DNA of 19,466 nt from Methanocorpusculum sp. (GTDB lineage: Archaea; Halobacteriota; Methanomicrobia; Methanomicrobiales; Methanocorpusculaceae). The stretch covers positions 1 to 19,466 of the forward strand of contig DALTVX010000011.1 of NCBI GenBank assembly GCA_029987395.1, in the 5' to 3' direction. The notes beneath the pieces were generated by a model. It saw only the letters and a list, made by a program, of their open reading frames with translations, was not told the DNA's origin and ran no database searches. Shown in pieces: positions 1 through 7,096 of this stretch. Position 1 is the first letter of the stretch, and each line of letters begins with the position of its first letter. Both the position numbers and the translations under genes were made by a program.

Positions 1-1
1 A

Positions 2-880
2 TTCAACGGTGTAATTCTGGAAGACACATATGCAGAGGGCTTTCCGGTGTGGGCAGCTCGTGTTATCATCACTGCAGTAACGAAAGAATGGGCATTCAAA
101 GCAGCAACTGAAGCAACTGGCTTTGCAACCTCAACGATCGGTTGTCCCTGTGAAGCAGGTATCGAACGCTTTGTTCCGGCATCAGAAACGCCGGACAACC
201 GCCCAGGTTACGCGATCATGCTCTGCGCCGGCAAAAAAGCACTCAAAGAACAAGTTCTTGAACGAATCGCAGAGTGTGTTTTAACAGCACCTACTACCGC
301 AGTTTTCAATGGCAAAGCAGGTCTGGAAGAGATCATCCCGATCAAACTCCACTTCTTCGGCGATGGATTTGAGTCCAAGGTCGTTGTCGGCGGCATCAAC
401 TGCTGGTCCATCCCAATCATGGGCGGAGACTTTATTGTTGAGGAAGAGATCGGCGCAATAAAAGGCGTTGCCGGCGGAAATTTCCTTATTCTGGGTGACT
501 CCCAGATGTCCGCACTCATTGCAGCACAAGCAGCAGTCGATGCGATCAGCTGCGTCCCAGGAGTCATCACCCCATTCCCCGGCGGGATCGTTTCATCAGG
601 ATCGAAGGTCGGTTCCAAGAAATACAAATTCATGAGCGCCTCCACGAACGAAAAATTCTGTCCCACAATCCGCGAGAAGGTCCCTGACACCGAGATCCCT
701 GAAGGCGTCAAGGCAGTCTATGAGATCGTCATCGACGGTGTCTCTGAAGCAGCAATAAATGAGGCCATGAAAGTTGGCGTTCAGGCAGCATGCAGAGTCC
801 CAGGTGTGATCAAGATCACCGCAGGAAACTATGGCGGAAACCTCGGTCCCTTTAAGTTCTACTTAAAGGACTGCATCTAA
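2..880 (+). CDS. ftr: formylmethanofuran--tetrahydromethanopterin N-formyltransferase (5' end just cut off)
   Basis: Ftr moves the formyl group from formylmethanofuran to tetrahydromethanopterin, the second step of CO2 reduction to methane, in the cytoplasm. The frame is open from base 2 and reads FNGVILEDTYAEGFPVWAAR, which matches the Ftr amino terminus (family pattern M-E-I-N-G-V-E-I-E-D-T-F-A-E). Only about two codons, including the start, lie outside the window. Other family blocks seen are EATGFATS, CPCEAGI, SFFGDG-like HFFGDGF, GVAGGNF, PFPGGIVSSGSKVGSK and the carboxy-terminal PGVIKITAGNYGGNLG. The 292 codons present agree with the usual ~297 residues. A GTG at 47 is an internal codon, not the start. 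The gene ends in a T-rich tract and converges on the PEGA gene. No sign of damage. Confidence 0.95.
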   Translation, partial: FNGVILEDTYAEGFPVWAARVIITAVTKEWAFKAATEATGFATSTIGCPCEAGIERFVPASETPDNRPGYAIMLCAGKKALKEQVLERIAECVLTAPTTAVFNGKAGLEEIIPIKLHFFGDGFESKVVVGGINCWSIPIMGGDFIVEEEIGAIKGVAGGNFLILGDSQMSALIAAQAAVDAISCVPGVITPFPGGIVSSGSKVGSKKYKFMSASTNEKFCPTIREKVPDTEIPEGVKAVYEIVIDGVSEAAINEAMKVGVQAACRVPGVIKITAGNYGGNLGPFKFYLKDCI

Positions 881-894
881 TTTTTTTCTTTTTT
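881..894 (+). terminator. poly-T terminator after ftr
   Basis: Directly after the TAA stop come seven T, a C, then six more T. Archaeal RNA polymerase terminates at such tracts without needing a stem. The placement against the stop supports this as the end of the ftr transcript. Confidence 0.65.
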
Positions 895-974
895 CATTCT
901 CTCGATTCTCTGGCCTGCTTTTCAGGAAAACCTTTCATTAAATATAGATGCTGATTTTTAAAGCTGAAATTCGC

Positions 975-981
975 AAAAAAA
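975..981 (-). terminator. T-run terminator after the PEGA gene (minus strand)
   Basis: Seven A on the plus strand are seven T for the minus-strand transcript, about 22 bases past the stop of the PEGA-protein gene. No clear stem was seen. It is a simple archaeal-type T-run. Confidence 0.45.
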
Positions 982-1003
982 GAATGGTTGGGATCGAAAC
1001 AGA

Positions 1004-2305
1004 TTACCTGCGTCTTGCAGCCAATATCATTCCGCAGGCGCCAAGCCCTGCAAGAATACCCATGAACGGGACTGGAGACTTAGTTGGTGTCGGTACAGGT
1101 GACGGGGACATATCCACGGTTCGTTCGACGGTCTTGCCAGCAGAGATGGTCATGGTCCCTGACCAGTCGTTATATCCAACATTCTGGAGAAGGATGGTAT
1201 GAGTTCCTGCAGTAATATCATTCAGCATAAGCGGCGTGTATCCCCTAAAGACATTGTCAACATACACATCAGCCCCTGAGGGATCAGAGGTCATATACAG
1301 TGATCCGGTCGTTACAACTGGAGAGACCGGCGTCATCGTCACTGAAAATGTTCTGGTCTCACCAGAATTTAATCTGAATGAGGAGGAATAGGTGGTGTAG
1401 CCATCAAGCTTGAGAACGAGTGTGTGGGTCGTCCCAGAAGTGAACGGACCCGCATGCATGTAGTTAGGATTTGACACTGAGGAGTACTGCGTATTTCCAA
1501 CATAGGTCCCGTCAATATAAACGGCAGATCCGGACGGATAGGAAGCAATCTGGATATAGGAGTCAGCACTGCTCTGCAGATTCGCCGAGACCGAAGTTGT
1601 CGACCCACTGTAAATGGTGGCTGAAGTTGAATAGGAGGTGTAACCAGCTTTCTTCACCATGACCTGATATGTCCCTGGATTCAGACCAAGCGTGAAGGAT
1701 GTGTCTCCTTTGTAAACGCCATTGATGTAAACGTCAGCGTTCGACGGGCTGGAATAAACAGAGAGATACCCATACGTCACGTATGGGATCAAGGAAGCGG
1801 AGACTGAAGAGGTCTGACCTGCAGTCACGAATGTGGAGCCTGACCATGAGTCATATCCTGATTTTTCCAGACGGATGGTGTGAGATCCTGCGGGGAGAGT
1901 GATGGTAGCCGAGCTGGTCCCTTTGTAGATCCCGTCGACGTAAACATTCGCTCCCGAGGGGTTCGAGGAAACAGAAAGGTAACCATTGGTCTGGATCGGT
2001 GTCAATACCGCATCGATCTGGATATAAGCATCTTTGGCAGGAGTTCCGGCATCAAAATAATAATCATAATATCCGTTCTTCGAGATGGTAATATAATGAT
2101 GTTCAGGAGTTCCGGTCGTGTAAATGGTAAAACTATCTGGGGTGATGATGGTTTTTCCTGTGGCAGAATCAGTAGCGGTAGCCCCAGATGGGGATGAAGT
2201 AACGTAAATGGTGGCCGTATCCGAACCTATGGCTGCCAAAGCCGGCAGACAAAGTAGGGATAGGGCAGCCAACAATACAAGTAAAGCGAGAAGAGACTTT
2301 CTCAT
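1004..2305 (-). CDS. secreted PEGA-repeat surface protein with C-terminal sorting-type anchor
   Basis: Predicted extracellular protein of 433 residues. The chosen start (2305) begins MRKSLLALLVLLAALSLLC, a strong signal peptide ending LPALA. An upstream in-frame ATG at 2386 would put 27 unlikely residues ahead of it and overlap the neighbouring gene. The body holds four clear PEGA modules and one degenerate first module. Each clear module reads G-Y/S-L-x-V-x-S-x-P-S-x-A-x-V-Y-V-D/N-G and ends near a G-Y-x-x-W/Y motif (SNPSGANVYVDG, SSPSNADVYING, SYPSGSAVYIDG, SDPSGADVYVDN). A T/P-rich linker (PVPTPTKSP) leads to a hydrophobic segment, GILAGLGACGMILA, and RRR. This tripartite tail resembles archaeosortase substrates such as PGF-CTERM, though the PGF triad is absent. 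PEGA domains are beta-rich surface modules of unknown ligand. The gene starts 22 bases after the DUF1805 stop, so the two may be co-transcribed. Confidence 0.85.
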   Translation of the reverse strand: MRKSLLALLVLLAALSLLCLPALAAIGSDTATIYVTSSPSGATATDSATGKTIITPDSFTIYTTGTPEHHYITISKNGYYDYYFDAGTPAKDAYIQIDAVLTPIQTNGYLSVSSNPSGANVYVDGIYKGTSSATITLPAGSHTIRLEKSGYDSWSGSTFVTAGQTSSVSASLIPYVTYGYLSVYSSPSNADVYINGVYKGDTSFTLGLNPGTYQVMVKKAGYTSYSTSATIYSGSTTSVSANLQSSADSYIQIASYPSGSAVYIDGTYVGNTQYSSVSNPNYMHAGPFTSGTTHTLVLKLDGYTTYSSSFRLNSGETRTFSVTMTPVSPVVTTGSLYMTSDPSGADVYVDNVFRGYTPLMLNDITAGTHTILLQNVGYNDWSGTMTISAGKTVERTVDMSPSPVPTPTKSPVPFMGILAGLGACGMILAARRR

Positions 2306-2327
2306 AGAGAATACAACGGGGGGATCA

Positions 2328-2669
2328 CTAAATAATCTTTGGTTGGTCATGAGAATGTAGGGAACAAAACCGCGAAAGTGCCTCATATCCAGTCATCTCG
2401 ACCCTGACCCCAAGGTTTTCTGCCGCAACCGTCGCTAGAGAGATCTTTCCTGCAAGGAGCTCCTCGAGTGTTGAAACGCCGGTGATCCTGACCGCAGGGA
2501 TCCCAAGTTTGTCAAACGTATGCATATCAAAAAATCCGCATCCGATAAATCCTCCAACTGTGGTGATAAATATCAATTTGGACGGCGGCATCGGGAGACA
2601 AAACCCTTCAAAAGAGACGCCGTTCAGATTCCCTGAAGCATGTCCCGGGCGATCATACGCTAATTCCAT
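2328..2669 (-). CDS. DUF1805 (YunC-like) protein
   Basis: Small soluble protein of 113 residues. The core KLIFITTVGGFIGCGFFDM followed by FDKLGIPAVRITGVSTLEELLAGKI and GVRVEMTGYEALSRF is the DUF1805/YunC pattern: a beta-hairpin with GY/GF-hCG, then an A-hh-x-G-V-x-x-h-E-D/E-L-L segment, then G-h-x-G-x-x-A-L. The biochemical role of the family is not known. The ATG at 2669 gives a full-length domain. The gene is divergent from the deformylase-like gene, with 54 bases between starts, and lies just upstream of the PEGA gene on the same strand. No signal peptide or membrane segment is present. Confidence 0.7.
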   Translation of the reverse strand: MELAYDRPGHASGNLNGVSFEGFCLPMPPSKLIFITTVGGFIGCGFFDMHTFDKLGIPAVRITGVSTLEELLAGKISLATVAAENLGVRVEMTGYEALSRFCSLHSHDQPKII

Positions 2670-2723
2670 AGATATGTATGTGTGACCATAACACTAAAAC
2701 AATTTCAGCGAGATGAAAATCAT

Positions 2724-3197
2724 ATGATCTGTGAGATACGAAAATACGGTGACCCCATACTTTTTTTGCACGCAGAAACTGTAGAGAAGATCGGTGAAGA
2801 GGAACAAAAGATCCTCGCCGATATGTGGGACACGATGATCCATAACCGATGCGTTGGTCTTTCAGCCCCTCAGATCGGGGTCTCAAAACGCCTGTTCATC
2901 GTAAATATAGGCGGAGTGACCATCAAAGGAGCTAACCCGGAAATACTTAAAGAAGGTGCACTCGTCGAAGAGATGGAAGGTAGTCCATGCATTCCGGGAG
3001 TCCAGCGGCCCGTTCGTCGGCCTGGAAAAATCACCTGCAGATATCTGGATGTTTCCGGCGAGATCATCGAAACAGAGCTGAAAGGCGTTGCCGCACGGGC
3101 GTTTCTTCATGAAAAGGACCATCACGACGGAGTGCTTTTCCTAGACCACCTGAAACCTATGCAAAAACGCATGATCCAGAAGTCCCTTGAAAAATAA
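2724..3197 (+). CDS. peptide deformylase-like protein with displaced cysteine ligand
   Basis: Member of the peptide deformylase (Def) family, 157 residues. Motif 1 is CVGLSAPQIG with Gln50. Motif 3 is HEKDH, with His129, Glu130 and His133 as the two metal histidines and catalytic glutamate, followed by GVLFLDHL. Motif 2 departs from the family: normal E-G-C-L-S-I-P is EGSPCIPG here, so the usual metal cysteine is Ser87 and a cysteine sits two residues later (Cys89). Bacterial Def removes formyl from nascent Met. Archaea start with unformylated Met, so the substrate here is unclear. The ATG at 2724 is preferred over a GTG at 2682 because the family amino terminus (IRKYGDPIL) begins there and GAGATGA lies upstream. 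The FTR gene follows 58 bases on. Confidence 0.82.
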   Translation: MICEIRKYGDPILFLHAETVEKIGEEEQKILADMWDTMIHNRCVGLSAPQIGVSKRLFIVNIGGVTIKGANPEILKEGALVEEMEGSPCIPGVQRPVRRPGKITCRYLDVSGEIIETELKGVAARAFLHEKDHHDGVLFLDHLKPMQKRMIQKSLEK

Positions 3198-3255
3198 TAC
3201 ACAGAAGTTATCCACAAACCATACAATGATATCTTCTGAAAAAGAATAGTTGACA

Positions 3256-3552
3256 ATGAACCTTATTCCAACACGCGAACAAATTCAGGAGGAGGCCGAA
3301 AAGATCCGCCCCTCGATCGAGAAGATTGCGATAAAAAAAGGCTGGTTCCTCAATAATAATAAAGATGTGGCCGATTCAACGATCGAAGGGCTTGCCAGAA
3401 ACAGACTTATCTATGGAAAACGGTTCTGTCCATGCCGTATTCCTACCGGAAATGAGGAAGCCGATAAAATATATCTATGTCCGTGCAGAGACTCGGGGTC
3501 TGACATTGAGAAATTTGGGCACTGTCACTGCCACCTGTATTTCAAAGAATGA
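3256..3552 (+). CDS. ferredoxin:thioredoxin reductase, catalytic subunit
   Basis: Protein of 98 residues with the FTR catalytic-chain cysteine pattern: CPC (58-60), CPC (75-77) and CHC (90-92, in GHCHCHLY). In this family four cysteines bind a [4Fe-4S] cluster and two form the active disulfide that takes electrons from ferredoxin to reduce thioredoxin. The amino half (residues 1-50) is the usual helical region rich in E and K. Length equals the catalytic subunit; no variable chain is seen beside it, as known for methanogen FTR-type enzymes. The ATG at 3256 is chosen over a TTG two codons earlier. No clear Shine-Dalgarno is visible. The downstream neighbour purE is convergent across a repeat-rich spacer. 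Confidence 0.9.
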   Translation: MNLIPTREQIQEEAEKIRPSIEKIAIKKGWFLNNNKDVADSTIEGLARNRLIYGKRFCPCRIPTGNEEADKIYLCPCRDSGSDIEKFGHCHCHLYFKE

Positions 3553-3597
3553 TATCATATGGATGATATTTCACACACTTATTTTAAGTTAACATCA

Positions 3598-3614
3598 TTT
3601 TCCTGACAGGAAAA
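3598..3614 (+). terminator. perfect 6-bp inverted repeat after the FTR gene
   Basis: TTTTCC and GGAAAA flank a five-base loop TGACA, 45 bases past the FTR stop. This could be a weak hairpin at the transcript end or a protein-binding palindrome. The loop contains the same TGACA core as the nearby 9-bp repeats. No T-run follows, so its role as a terminator is uncertain. Confidence 0.3.
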
Positions 3615-3716
3615 GTGTCTGGTATAGCTATGAGAGACGATGTTCTGTCGATCTAAAAACACAGGCGTCATAATTTAGAGCTTTATTTAGCCTTTATTTC
3701 TGATTTAAAGGCTCTC

Positions 3717-3740
3717 TGTCACTTCTGTCACTATTGTCGA
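3717..3740 (-). repeat. 9-bp tandem repeat cluster A (three units, minus orientation)
   Basis: TGTCAC starts at 3717 and 3726 and TGTCGA at 3735, an exact 9-bp period. Read on the minus strand the units fit the consensus (G/T)TGACA-x-A-A seen in the two clusters downstream. The repeat lies in the AT-rich spacer between the convergent FTR and purE genes. Confidence 0.7.
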
Positions 3741-3802
3741 TATATTTTGGATCCCTTGTACAATAGAAGTACATTGCTATATATTATAGAGATAGATAAA
3801 CA

Positions 3803-3829
3803 TTGACATAAGTGACATCATTGACATAA
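3803..3829 (+). repeat. 9-bp tandem repeat cluster B (three units)
   Basis: TTGACATAA, GTGACATCA and TTGACATAA follow each other without a gap. They share the core TGACA(T) with clusters A and C. The spacer has no open gene here. Confidence 0.8.
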
Positions 3830-3870
3830 CAAGCTAAAATTTAAAAATAAGGCAAATATGAGCTTATATA

Positions 3871-3910
3871 TATGTCAATTACAAAATCAGAAGTGACATA
3901 AGTGACATAA
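3871..3910 (+). repeat. 9-bp repeat cluster C (two direct units plus one inverted single unit)
   Basis: Two identical units GTGACATAA occupy 3893-3910 and end three bases before the purE stop codon. A single inverted unit, TATGTCAAT, is at 3871-3879. With clusters A and B this gives about nine units of one short motif within 200 bp. Confidence 0.75.
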
Positions 3911-3913
3911 AAA

Positions 3914-4303
3914 TTAGTTTTTACGAAGGATCCTTGCAGCAAAATGTCCGGCGTTTTCCCCGCCGTCGACCGCCATACAGGCAACCGGGACACCTTTTGG
4001 CATCTGAACGATCGACAACAGAGCGTCCAGACCGCCTGCAATTTTCCCTGAGACCGGCACACCGATCACCGGTTTTTTCGTTCTTGCGGCAACGACACCT
4101 GGAAGAGCCGCCGACATGCCGGCAATACAGATGAACACCTGTGCATCCGACGACTTCACATATTCATCCAGTTTTTCAGCATCTCGGTGGGCAGAAATGA
4201 TCTGGACATCAAAGGAAATATGGTAAGACAGAAGAACGTCCGTTGTCTTATCAACGACCGTCTGGTCTGATTTGGAACCGGCTATAACTGCGACTTCGGG
4301 CAT
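3914..4303 (-). CDS. purE: 5-(carboxyamino)imidazole ribonucleotide mutase / AIR carboxylase
   Basis: PurE acts in purine synthesis, making 4-carboxy-AIR. This protein has 129 residues, shorter than the ~160 of most bacterial enzymes but keeping the core. Seen are the phosphate loop AGSKSD (residues 8-13), the catalytic SAHR (37-40), the IAGMSAALPGVVA block (60-72) and GLDALLSIVQMP (91-102). The AGMSAALPG block differs from the AGGAAHLPG of class I bacterial enzymes, so I leave open whether the substrate is N5-CAIR or AIR plus CO2; no purK is visible. The ATG at 4303 is the first codon of the domain. The gene is divergent from the class V aminotransferase and shares its short promoter region. 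Confidence 0.9.
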   Translation of the reverse strand: MPEVAVIAGSKSDQTVVDKTTDVLLSYHISFDVQIISAHRDAEKLDEYVKSSDAQVFICIAGMSAALPGVVAARTKKPVIGVPVSGKIAGGLDALLSIVQMPKGVPVACMAVDGGENAGHFAARILRKN

Positions 4304-4367
4304 CTGATAAAACCTCTATGGAGTTAATATATGTATGTCTATTCTCATATATGTAACAGACTTTCCC
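4304..4367. promoter_or_regulatory. divergent promoter region, purE / class V aminotransferase
   Basis: The 64 bases between the two chosen starts hold two TATA-like stretches, TTAATATATG (4323-4332) and CATATATG (4346-4353). The first is about 45 bases before the aminotransferase start at 4368 and could also serve purE on the other strand. This spacing is one reason for preferring 4368 over the ATG at 4335. Confidence 0.45.
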
Positions 4368-5498
4368 ATGTATAAAGAAACACTGCTCATGATGCCCGGA
4401 CCCGTGCCGATGCCGGAAACGGTCCGTAACGCAATGACAAAACAGGCGATCAATCACAGAAGCAAAGAATTCGGTGACTGCTACGCTGATATTGTCAGAT
4501 CCTTAAAACCTATCTTTGGAACGACAAACGACATGCTCGTTCTTTCTGGATCGGGAACTGCAGGTCAGGAGGCCGCGATAGGCTCATTTGCCAAAGGCAA
4601 AAAGATCGTATCCCTGGTGAATGGAAAGTTTGGAGAACGCCTTGGTCTTATCTCCAAGATCTACGGCGAGACCACGATGATCGAATCTGAATGGGGACAT
4701 GCTCTTGATCTCGAAACCCTCAAACAGGAGCTCGAAAACGGCGCCGAGGTCGTCACCCTCGTCCACAACGAAACCTCTGCCGCAGTTCTAAACCCTGCCG
4801 AAGAGGTTGGAAAACTCGCCAGAAAATACGATGCATTGTTCATCCTCGATGCGATCACCTCAGTCGGCGGCGACACCGTAAAATCAGACGAATGGGGCGC
4901 CGACGTGACAATTGTTGGAAGCCAGAAATGTCTTGCAGCCCCTGCAGGACTTGCGGCAGTTTCCGTTTCACAAAGAGCCTGGGACAGACTGTCTGAGAAC
5001 AGACCGTTCTATCTCGACTTGAAGAAGGCAAAGAAATCAGCCGACGGGAACCCGATGGAAACGCCAACAACACCTGCTGTCCCCTTGTTCCTCGCTCTCC
5101 GTGAAGCATGCAGACTCATTGACGAGGAAGGGATCGAAAACAGGATCGCCCGTCACCACAAAATGTCTGCCGCAGTTCGCGCTGCCGGCGAGGCATGGGG
5201 ACTTGCTCCTGTTCCTCAGGTGGACGCTCTCCATAAAGCTTCAAACACCGTTACCGGGTTCTTCTATCCAGATGGTGTCGAGGATGCAAAGATCCGCGGC
5301 GCTTGCAAAAAGATGGGTATCGAATTTGCCGGTGGTCAGGACAGATTCAAAGGGAAAATATTCAGGATCGGCAACATGGGTATCATTGATACACCTGAGA
5401 TCATTGCGACCGTCGCAGCCATTCAGATGTGCTTCAAAAAAGCCGGATACTCTGTTAAAGGCGACGGACTTTCAGCAGCCATCGATATCTTATCATAA
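4368..5498 (+). CDS. class V aminotransferase (aspartate/phosphoserine/serine-glyoxylate type)
   Basis: PLP-dependent class V aminotransferase, 376 residues. It opens MYKETLLMMPGPVPMPETV, matching the LLM-x-PGP start of the family. NHRSKEF and GSGTAGQEA follow, then FILDAITSVGGD with the aspartate that pairs with the PLP nitrogen. GSQKCLAAPAG carries the PLP lysine (Lys187), and FRIGNMG lies near the end. The methanogen relative MJ0959 is described as a broad-specificity enzyme serving phosphoserine/aspartate amination, so a role in serine or aspartate metabolism is likely but not proven. An in-frame ATG at 4335 would add 11 residues (MSILIYVTDFP) with no family support. A T8 tract follows the stop. 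The class I aminotransferase 57 bases downstream has its own promoter. Confidence 0.88.
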   Translation: MYKETLLMMPGPVPMPETVRNAMTKQAINHRSKEFGDCYADIVRSLKPIFGTTNDMLVLSGSGTAGQEAAIGSFAKGKKIVSLVNGKFGERLGLISKIYGETTMIESEWGHALDLETLKQELENGAEVVTLVHNETSAAVLNPAEEVGKLARKYDALFILDAITSVGGDTVKSDEWGADVTIVGSQKCLAAPAGLAAVSVSQRAWDRLSENRPFYLDLKKAKKSADGNPMETPTTPAVPLFLALREACRLIDEEGIENRIARHHKMSAAVRAAGEAWGLAPVPQVDALHKASNTVTGFFYPDGVEDAKIRGACKKMGIEFAGGQDRFKGKIFRIGNMGIIDTPEIIATVAAIQMCFKKAGYSVKGDGLSAAIDILS

Positions 5499-5500
5499 TC

Positions 5501-5508
5501 TTTTTTTT
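5501..5508 (+). terminator. T8 terminator after class V aminotransferase
   Basis: Eight consecutive T begin two bases after the TAA stop. A TATA box for the next gene lies about 20 bases further on, so the two aminotransferase genes appear to be separate transcripts. Confidence 0.6.
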
Positions 5509-5524
5509 AGATCTAGGTCTTTCC

Positions 5525-5532
5525 TTAAATAT
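5525..5532 (+). promoter_or_regulatory. TATA box for the class I/II aminotransferase
   Basis: TTAAATAT lies with its centre about 27 bases before the ATG at 5556. That is the usual distance from TATA to transcription start, so the transcript probably begins at or next to the start codon (leaderless). This supports 5556 over the GTG at 5550. Confidence 0.55.
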
Positions 5533-5555
5533 ATTGCACAACAGACATAGTGGGT

Positions 5556-6683
5556 ATGTTGCCTCTTTCAGAAAACATCGGTACGGTCCCCCCTTCCGCA
5601 ACGATGGCGATGAACAACCGTTCAAAAGAGATGATCGCCAAAGGAATAGATGTCATCAGCCTCGCGGTAGGCGAGCCTGACTTCAATACTCCCGATCATA
5701 TCACCCGGGCCGCAATAGAGGCCTTATACCGCGGTGAGACCCACTATGCGCCCTCCCGAGGGATCCCCGAGCTGACCAAAGCGATCGCAGAAAAACTCAA
5801 TACTGAAAACCATATCCCGACTGCTCAGAACCGGATCCTCTGCACAAGCGGCGCAAAAGACGCCATAAGGATCACTATGACGGCGTGCCTAAACCCCGGC
5901 GATGAAGTGATCATCCTCGACCCATCATGGGTCTCATACGATCCTTGTGTCACCATCGCTCGGGGAAAACCGATCCACCATTCGCTTAACGGTAACTTCC
6001 AAGTGGATGAATCCCTGTACGACAAGATCTCCGATAAAACCAAAATGATCGTCGTCAACACGCCATCGAACCCTACCGGTTCGATCCTTGACCGGTCATC
6101 ACTCAGGATCCTTGCGGATGCATGCATCGATCACGACCTTTACTGTCTCTCGGACGAGATCTATGAAAAACTGGTCTACGGCAAGGAGCACGTGTCGATC
6201 GGATCCCTGCCTGATATGGATGAACGCACGATCACCATCAACGGATTTTCGAAAGCCTATGCGATGACCGGATGGAGACTTGGATATGCTTCGGCTCCTT
6301 TGAACGTTATTTCGTATATGGACAAGGTCATGCAGCATTCGGTTGGAAATGTCAATACCTTTGCTATGTGGGGAGGCGTGGCTGCTTTAACAGGTGACCA
6401 AACCTGCGTCGAGTCGATGAAAAACGAGTTCGAGCAGAGAAAGAAATATGTCATCGGCAGACTCGCGGGGATGGGCCTGAAAACAGCACCTGCAGACGGA
6501 GCGTTTTATGCGTTCATCAACTGTGGGGGGGATGACGGCGCGACTGCAAACCTTTGGCTGGACAAAGCCCACGTGGCAGCAACTCCCGGCTTTGCATTCG
6601 GGGCTCCGGGGTGGATAAGGATCTCATACGCCGCGTCCATGGAAAGGCTTGAAGAAGCACTTGATCGAATAGAAAAACTCTAA
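5556..6683 (+). CDS. class I/II pyridoxal-phosphate aminotransferase (aspartate aminotransferase-like)
   Basis: Fold-type I aminotransferase of 375 residues, the usual size. Seen in order: ISLAVGEPDFNTP near the amino end, TSGAKDAI for the PLP phosphate, NTPSNPTG, SDEIYEKLVY with Asp200 and Tyr203, and FSKAYAMTGWRLGYA with the PLP Lys233. WIRISYA near the end carries the substrate-carboxylate arginine. The pattern is that of subgroup I-gamma enzymes acting on aspartate or aromatic amino acids; exact substrate cannot be told from sequence. The start is the ATG at 5556, fitting a leaderless transcript. The amino end SENIGTVPPSATMAM matches the family's S-x-x-x-x-x-PSAT-x-x-M. A T8 tract follows. 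Confidence 0.9.
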   Translation: MLPLSENIGTVPPSATMAMNNRSKEMIAKGIDVISLAVGEPDFNTPDHITRAAIEALYRGETHYAPSRGIPELTKAIAEKLNTENHIPTAQNRILCTSGAKDAIRITMTACLNPGDEVIILDPSWVSYDPCVTIARGKPIHHSLNGNFQVDESLYDKISDKTKMIVVNTPSNPTGSILDRSSLRILADACIDHDLYCLSDEIYEKLVYGKEHVSIGSLPDMDERTITINGFSKAYAMTGWRLGYASAPLNVISYMDKVMQHSVGNVNTFAMWGGVAALTGDQTCVESMKNEFEQRKKYVIGRLAGMGLKTAPADGAFYAFINCGGDDGATANLWLDKAHVAATPGFAFGAPGWIRISYAASMERLEEALDRIEKL

Positions 6684-6685
6684 TA

Positions 6686-6693
6686 TTTTTTTT
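6686..6693 (+). terminator. T8 terminator after class I/II aminotransferase
   Basis: Eight T start two bases past the TAA stop. A second T5 tract follows about ten bases on. Confidence 0.6.
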
Positions 6694-7045
6694 GTGATAT
6701 ATTTTTGCTGATCCTCTCGGATTAGAAAAGACAACACCTCTTTTTCCAGATATTGCGATGTGTCCGTCCTGGATAACTGTTGTGGATTTTGCATAGGATC
6801 CTTTATTTTTGTGAGAGATGCTTTCGTTAAAGGCATTTATTGTACCGCCTTGGATGGATCGCGACGGGGCAATTATTGCATTTTTTCATCTGGTCGCGTT
6901 GATGATGACGACGTCATCCCTGTGGAGAGAGGAGCTTCTACGGATACTGGCATCGATCAAGAGAAGAGAAAGCTATCTTAGGAGATAGGTAGCCGGCTTC
7001 ATAAGCGTACTTTTCTAAGCGGTTGTTCGGGTGAATGGCTGAATT
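6694..7045. other. 352-bp spacer with no gene I can support
   Basis: A 73-codon open frame runs from a GTG at 6760 to 6981 on the plus strand, and a 70-codon one overlaps on the minus strand. Neither has a ribosome site, and both have odd composition with scattered Cys and runs of Asp. GC content rises between about 6840 and 7000, so this may be an eroded gene or an unrecognised RNA, but I see no specific structure to name. Confidence 0.4.
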
Positions 7046-7080
7046 AAAAAAAAGTTAGTTAAGGGTGATTGAAATCACTC
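7046..7080 (-). terminator. hairpin plus T8 terminator of the minus-strand pilin operon
   Basis: Bases 7063-7069 and 7074-7080 can form a 7-bp stem with one G-T pair around a four-base loop. On the minus strand a T8 run (A run 7046-7053) follows ten bases later. It sits 17 bases past the stop of the last pilin gene. Confidence 0.6.
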
Positions 7081-7096
7081 CTCGTATGTTCTGAGA

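Noticed and set aside
208..711. 167-codon open frame on the minus strand inside ftr
   Set aside because: It lies wholly within the well-conserved Ftr reading frame and has no family resemblance; a shadow frame.
2306..2386. Upstream ATG for the PEGA protein
   Set aside because: It adds 27 residues before a textbook signal peptide and overlaps the DUF1805 gene; the ATG at 2305 fits better.
3717..3910. CRISPR-like array
   Set aside because: Units are only 9 bp, directly adjacent with no spacers, and vary in sequence; not CRISPR.
6760..6981. 73-codon plus-strand frame after the class I aminotransferase
   Set aside because: GTG start, no ribosome site, odd composition and overlap with an equally long minus frame; not convincing as a gene.
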